Shown: piece by piece, positions 60,579 to 64,000 of the stretch
Layout of the letters: each line of letters opens with the position of its first letter
Numbering within the stretch: position 1 is the stretch's first letter
Source: Pedobacter aquae
GTDB lineage: Bacteria > Bacteroidota > Bacteroidia > Sphingobacteriales > Sphingobacteriaceae
NCBI RefSeq assembly: GCF_008195825.1
Contig: NZ_CP043329.1
Span: forward strand, 3,782,001-3,846,000
Reading direction: 5' to 3'
Length of the DNA stretch: 64,000 nt
Program-made: the position numbers and the translations under genes
The notes under the pieces: generated by a model
Databases searched by the model: none
What the model was told of the DNA's origin: nothing
The model's input: only the letters and a program-made list of their open reading frames with translations

Positions 60579-61028
60579 ATGGAGCTTTTTAGATTAGCCA
60601 ATGCTAAATATATTGAGGATTTATCGGGTACAGGTGCCCGCTTATATGGCGGCAGGTGGAATAGTGTTGGCTCTCCGGCAGTTTATTTGGCTTCTTCAAA
60701 ATCGTTGGCAGTTTTAGAGGTCTTGGTGCATTTAAATCCAGCGCTATTTCCGGATAATTTTTGCATGGCAAGTTTTGAAGTGCCTGATGATAGTTTTATA
60801 GCTTTACCTATGGATAAACTCCCGTTTGATTGGAAAAATAATCAGGAACAGCTTCTTAAGCGTTTTGGAGATGAGTTTATCCGGAAGAATGAATATTTGG
60901 GTTTAAAAGTCCCTTCTGCAATTGTTGATGATGAGTTTAATTATATCTTAAACCCAAATCATCCATACATCAATAAAGTGAAAATAAAATTGGTGAAGCC
61001 TTTTGTTTTTGATAATCGCTTGGTTTAG
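60579..61028 (+). CDS. RES-domain toxin
   Basis: 149 residues. The RES family has Arg-Glu-Ser conserved residues: Arg in ARLYGGRWNSVG, Glu in AVLEVLVHL, Ser in PSAIVDDEFNYILNP. RES toxins such as MbcT and RES-Xre systems degrade or modify NAD+ and stop growth. The gene is second in the operon, 2 bp after the antitoxin, and converges with the LuxE-like gene, overlapping by four bases. Confidence 0.93.
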   Translation: MELFRLANAKYIEDLSGTGARLYGGRWNSVGSPAVYLASSKSLAVLEVLVHLNPALFPDNFCMASFEVPDDSFIALPMDKLPFDWKNNQEQLLKRFGDEFIRKNEYLGLKVPSAIVDDEFNYILNPNHPYINKVKIKLVKPFVFDNRLV

Positions 61029-62017
61029 CCTATCAAAAGGTTGCATCCTCTGATATCACTATTGTCAAACCTTCCTAGTACTTCAAATGTGTTATCACTG
61101 TGGCATTTACCCAAATCTTGGGTTGCTATAAAAGAACAAGAATGTATATTGGCTAAATCTATCACGTTAATGCCGCCAGTTTTATTATTTTCTAAATAAG
61201 TTAAAGGGTCATTTATATCTCTTATTATAACTTTCATCCAAGGTGGGCATTCAAAAATTCCATCTCCTGTAGAGTAAGCCTGAGATAAAAGCTCTGTCAT
61301 CCCGTATTCAGAATGAATATGTTGAACACCAAAACCATTACATAGCGTTTGGTGTAATTCTTCTCTTATCATCTCTTTTCTTTTGCCTTTCATTCCTCCA
61401 GTTTCCATAATAACTAAGTCTGGGAAATGTATTTGGTAAGCCTCAATAAAATCTAATAAAGCGTAGGTTACACCAATTAAAACTGTTTTTTGATTTTGCT
61501 TTCTTAACTTTTCCAGTTTATTGAAAAGCAACTCATGGTCATACAATAAGAAAGCGCTTTCTGGGTGTTGGCTTGTTTTAATCAAATCATCAATCATATA
61601 AATTAATGATGAACCTTCTCTTTCTAAATAATTAGGTAATAAAGCTAAAAAACAATATTCAGTAGCGGTGCCATAAAAAAGCTCAAAAGCTTTTTTATAG
61701 CTATCTTCATAATAGCTAACATCCTGTACAAAATGTTTGCTGGTAGAAATTCCGGTAGTACCAGAGCTACTAAAAACAATTTCTGATTCTTCATTTCTAG
61801 CTATGAGTTCATGTGTTTTAAAAAACGATATGGGTAAAAATGGGATGTCTTTATAATAATTTATAGATGACCAGTTTGGATTTAAATGATTTACAAACTC
61901 CTGATAAACAAGTATTTCTTTCATTTGAAACTGAAAAACTGCTAAAGCCAATTCATTGAATTGTTCCTCCGTTTCAATTTCAAAAATATGTTTCTTATTT
62001 ATGTTCATGAGTTGCAA
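61025..62017 (-). CDS. LuxE-like acyl-protein synthetase / acyltransferase family protein
   Basis: 330 residues. The adenylate-forming motif is FSSSGTTGISTSKHFVQD (SSGTTG near residue 83), and other motifs are IHSEYGMTELLSQAYS (adenylation-core like) and ILGRFDNSDIRGC. This is the pattern of the LuxE/acyl-protein synthetase group and of the short AMP-forming enzymes in Bacteroidota. It probably activates a fatty acid or other carboxylate; the partner is unknown. Only the large N-terminal domain size (330) is present, as is usual for this group. Confidence 0.8.
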   Translation of the reverse strand: MQLMNINKKHIFEIETEEQFNELALAVFQFQMKEILVYQEFVNHLNPNWSSINYYKDIPFLPISFFKTHELIARNEESEIVFSSSGTTGISTSKHFVQDVSYYEDSYKKAFELFYGTATEYCFLALLPNYLEREGSSLIYMIDDLIKTSQHPESAFLLYDHELLFNKLEKLRKQNQKTVLIGVTYALLDFIEAYQIHFPDLVIMETGGMKGKRKEMIREELHQTLCNGFGVQHIHSEYGMTELLSQAYSTGDGIFECPPWMKVIIRDINDPLTYLENNKTGGINVIDLANIHSCSFIATQDLGKCHSDNTFEVLGRFDNSDIRGCNLLIG

Positions 62018-62226
62018 ATATAAGCATTAGGCGTATGATGCTTTAGTTGTTAGTATAAAATTACAGAGGCACAAAAAGGGGAGTTAAATGTCGTAATTCT
62101 TAATGATTTATTTAATTTGTTGATAAAATCATAACAAATCGTTACTTAATTTGTAGTAGTCTTATCAAAAATAAGTGTTTTATTTGTACAAGATTATCAT
62201 GATATTAGAAGCAAAGAAATCATAAC

Positions 62227-64000
62227 ATGAAAGAACAAGAGCCAAAAGGCCTCCCTATAGAAATAACAGCAGAAGATTTAGAACAAGATATACAACACGT
62301 TAACAACCCTATTGTAGGTTTAAAGCCTATTGAGAAAAAATATTTGGGTAAAGTAACAGAAGTTAGACAAGAAAATAACCGTTATATATTTAGTGATGGA
62401 GACGCTTCTGTTGAGATTAGAGTTGTAAGCGATGAGATTATTAAGGTAAGAATGGCGCCTCATAGCGTGTTCTTGGAAGAGTTTTCTTACGCAGTACCAA
62501 AGTTAGACCAGCGTGTGGCTGTTTTTACTTTTACTGAAGAAGATGATAAATACGCTGTTTCTACCAATACGGTAACCTGCTTTATCAATAAAGAAGATTT
62601 TAGAATCTCTTTTGCCGATAATGAAAGTAACATCATCAATGAAGACTTTCAAGCTATGCATTACGAGGAAAATGTACAGTTTGGTGGTTATTATGTGTAT
62701 TGTACGAAAACTTGTTTTCCAGAGGAGAGTTTCTACGGTTTAGGTGATAAACCTACCGATTTCAACCTAAGAGGTAAGCGTCTACAAAATTGGAATTCTG
62801 ATACTTATTCTTTTGCAAAACATCAAGACCCATTATACAGAAGTATTCCTTTTTATATCAGCTTAAATAAAGGGGTTGCCCATGGTATTTTCATGGATAA
62901 TACCTTTAAAACACATTTTGATTTTGCTCAAGAAGATAATGGTAAAACCAGTTTCTGGGCAGATGGAGGAGAACTTCAATACTACTACATCCATGGGCCA
63001 CACATGATGGATGTGGTAAAAAGATATCACACTTTAACAGGTACACATAAATTACCTCCAATCTGGGCTTTAGGCTATCATCAATGTAGGTGGAGTTATT
63101 ATCCAGAATCTAAATTGAAAGATTTAGCAGATAATTTCAGGAAGAGAAAAATCCCTTGCGATGCTCTTTATCTGGATATAGATTATATGGATGGCTACCG
63201 TTGTTTCACTTGGAATAAGAAATATTTCCCTAATCCTAAAAAGATGATTAAGGAACTATCTGATGATGGTTTTAAAACGGTAGTGATTATAGATCCAGGA
63301 ATTAAGGTTGATAATAATTATTGGGTATTTAAAGAGGGTAAAGAGAATAAATACTTCTGCCGCAGAAGTGATGATTATTTTATGGAAGGTCATGTTTGGC
63401 CAGGTCGTTGCCAGTTTCCTGATTTTACCAACCCAGAAGTAAGACAATGGTGGGGAACTTTATTCAAAGAATTAGTAGAAGTTGGCGTTGCCGGCGTTTG
63501 GAATGATATGAACGAGCCAGCTGTATTTGGCTCAGGAACTTTCCCTGATGATGTTCGCCACCAATACGATGGTCATCGTGGTTCTCATCGTAAAGCGCAT
63601 AACGTTTACGGTATGCAAATGGTAAGAGCAACTTATGATGGTTTAAAACTCTTACAAAAAAATAAAAGACCATTCACCATTACCAGAGCAGGTTATGCTG
63701 GTGTACAAAGATACAGCAGCGTATGGACAGGCGATAACGTAGCAACTTGGGAACATCTTAAAATAGGAAGTATTCAAATGCAACGCTTGTCAGTATCAGG
63801 AATTCCTTTTGCGGGTACAGATATAGGCGGCTTTAGTGGCGAGCCTTCTGGCGAGTTATTCACCAGATGGATACAACTAGGCGTTTTTTCTCCATTTATG
63901 AGAGCCCATTCTGCTGGCGATACTGCCGAGCGTGAACCTTGGAGTTTTGGCCCTGAATTAGAGGATATCAACCGTAAATTTATCGAGTTACGTTATAAGC
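62227..64000 (+). CDS. GH31 alpha-glucosidase, truncated at window end
   Basis: Open from the ATG at 62227 past the end of the window, 591 codons seen. It is cytosolic or weakly exported, with no signal peptide. N-terminal beta-sandwich (galactose-mutarotase-like), then a TIM barrel: ALGYHQCRWSYYPESKLKDL, LYLDIDYMDGYRCFTW, nucleophile Asp in GVWNDMNEPAVF, acid/base Asp in SSVWTGDNVATWEHL, and GIPFAGTDIGGFSGEPSGELFTRW. The set is diagnostic for family 31. A role in starch or oligosaccharide use is likely, but the substrate is not shown by the sequence. The DUF5110-type C-terminus would lie outside the window. Confidence 0.93.
   Translation, partial: MKEQEPKGLPIEITAEDLEQDIQHVNNPIVGLKPIEKKYLGKVTEVRQENNRYIFSDGDASVEIRVVSDEIIKVRMAPHSVFLEEFSYAVPKLDQRVAVFTFTEEDDKYAVSTNTVTCFINKEDFRISFADNESNIINEDFQAMHYEENVQFGGYYVYCTKTCFPEESFYGLGDKPTDFNLRGKRLQNWNSDTYSFAKHQDPLYRSIPFYISLNKGVAHGIFMDNTFKTHFDFAQEDNGKTSFWADGGELQYYYIHGPHMMDVVKRYHTLTGTHKLPPIWALGYHQCRWSYYPESKLKDLADNFRKRKIPCDALYLDIDYMDGYRCFTWNKKYFPNPKKMIKELSDDGFKTVVIIDPGIKVDNNYWVFKEGKENKYFCRRSDDYFMEGHVWPGRCQFPDFTNPEVRQWWGTLFKELVEVGVAGVWNDMNEPAVFGSGTFPDDVRHQYDGHRGSHRKAHNVYGMQMVRATYDGLKLLQKNKRPFTITRAGYAGVQRYSSVWTGDNVATWEHLKIGSIQMQRLSVSGIPFAGTDIGGFSGEPSGELFTRWIQLGVFSPFMRAHSAGDTAEREPWSFGPELEDINRKFIELRYK

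Overview
The window looks like chromosomal DNA of a low-GC member of the Bacteroidota, most likely a Pedobacter-like member of the Sphingobacteriaceae. This is inferred from gene content and style: a DUF5686 barrel protein, a carboxypeptidase-like plug plus outer-membrane barrel, a PorV/PorQ-family protein, DUF4142 and DUF547 proteins, Bacteroidota -7 boxes of the form TAnnTTTG (one with a perfect TTG-N19 spacing at 60037-60066), and almost no Shine-Dalgarno sequences. No species name can be read from the sequence itself.

Layout. 1-2.5 kb: the 3' end of an L-arabinose catabolic operon (end of a probable ribulokinase, araD, araA). 2.5-5.9 kb, minus strand: a four-gene arsenosugar-biosynthesis cluster (ArsM-type methyltransferase, ArsS radical SAM enzyme, AhpD-like protein, DUF2064-type glycosyltransferase); the methyltransferase gene is broken by one base at an A6 tract. 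6-17 kb: mostly housekeeping genes (trxA, trhO, DUF5686 barrel, pheS, cysE-cysM, purU, msrA), plus a YefM-YoeB toxin-antitoxin pair with a visible TGTACA operator and a Rieske-like lipoprotein that has lost its metal ligands. 17.3-20.9 kb: a decayed integrative island at the 3' end of tRNA-Pro(TGG). It holds an ISL3/ISAon1-like insertion sequence with an 8-bp target duplication, the remnant of a tyrosine recombinase gene with a nonsense codon, a Fic-domain protein, a long imperfect palindrome and a second, divergent copy of the tRNA 3' end and its terminator.

21-40 kb: an outer-membrane barrel protein, a small membrane-protein/winged-helix operon with its own palindrome, a GH2 enzyme, katG, a GreA/Rnk-like factor, a KefF/KefC-type pair, purN, an OmpR-type two-component system, a stress protein, a DJ-1/PfpI protein and ssb. 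40.5-44.4 kb: a McrBC-type IV restriction system whose mcrB is also broken by one base, at a T7 tract. 44.6-47.1 kb: a P-type cation ATPase. 47.1-49.8 kb: about 2.7 kb of non-coding DNA made of four copies of one element. Its ends form hairpins, and the right-hand hairpin keeps its pairing although its sequence differs between copies. Two units are a perfect 746-bp tandem duplication.

49.9-64 kb: a minus-strand group (Fe-S membrane protein, FAD oxidoreductase, DUF547 protein, lipoprotein, SDR, cation/proton antiporter, PorV/PorQ-family protein, ACP phosphodiesterase-like protein), then tyrS, an Xre/RES toxin-antitoxin pair with promoter and operator visible, a LuxE-like acyl-protein synthetase family protein, and the first 591 codons of a GH31 alpha-glucosidase.

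Three shorter dispersed repeats (853-975, 6456-6579, 15098-15236) share terminal inverted repeats and a core with GAGCGGAGTCGAA, and look like non-autonomous (MITE/REPIN-like) elements. The strongest candidates for undescribed biology are the 47-50 kb structured repeat array and the 20.6 kb palindromic element. The two one-base breaks in homopolymers (arsM, mcrB) each sit on a canonical -1 slippery heptamer, but base-calling error must be excluded first.
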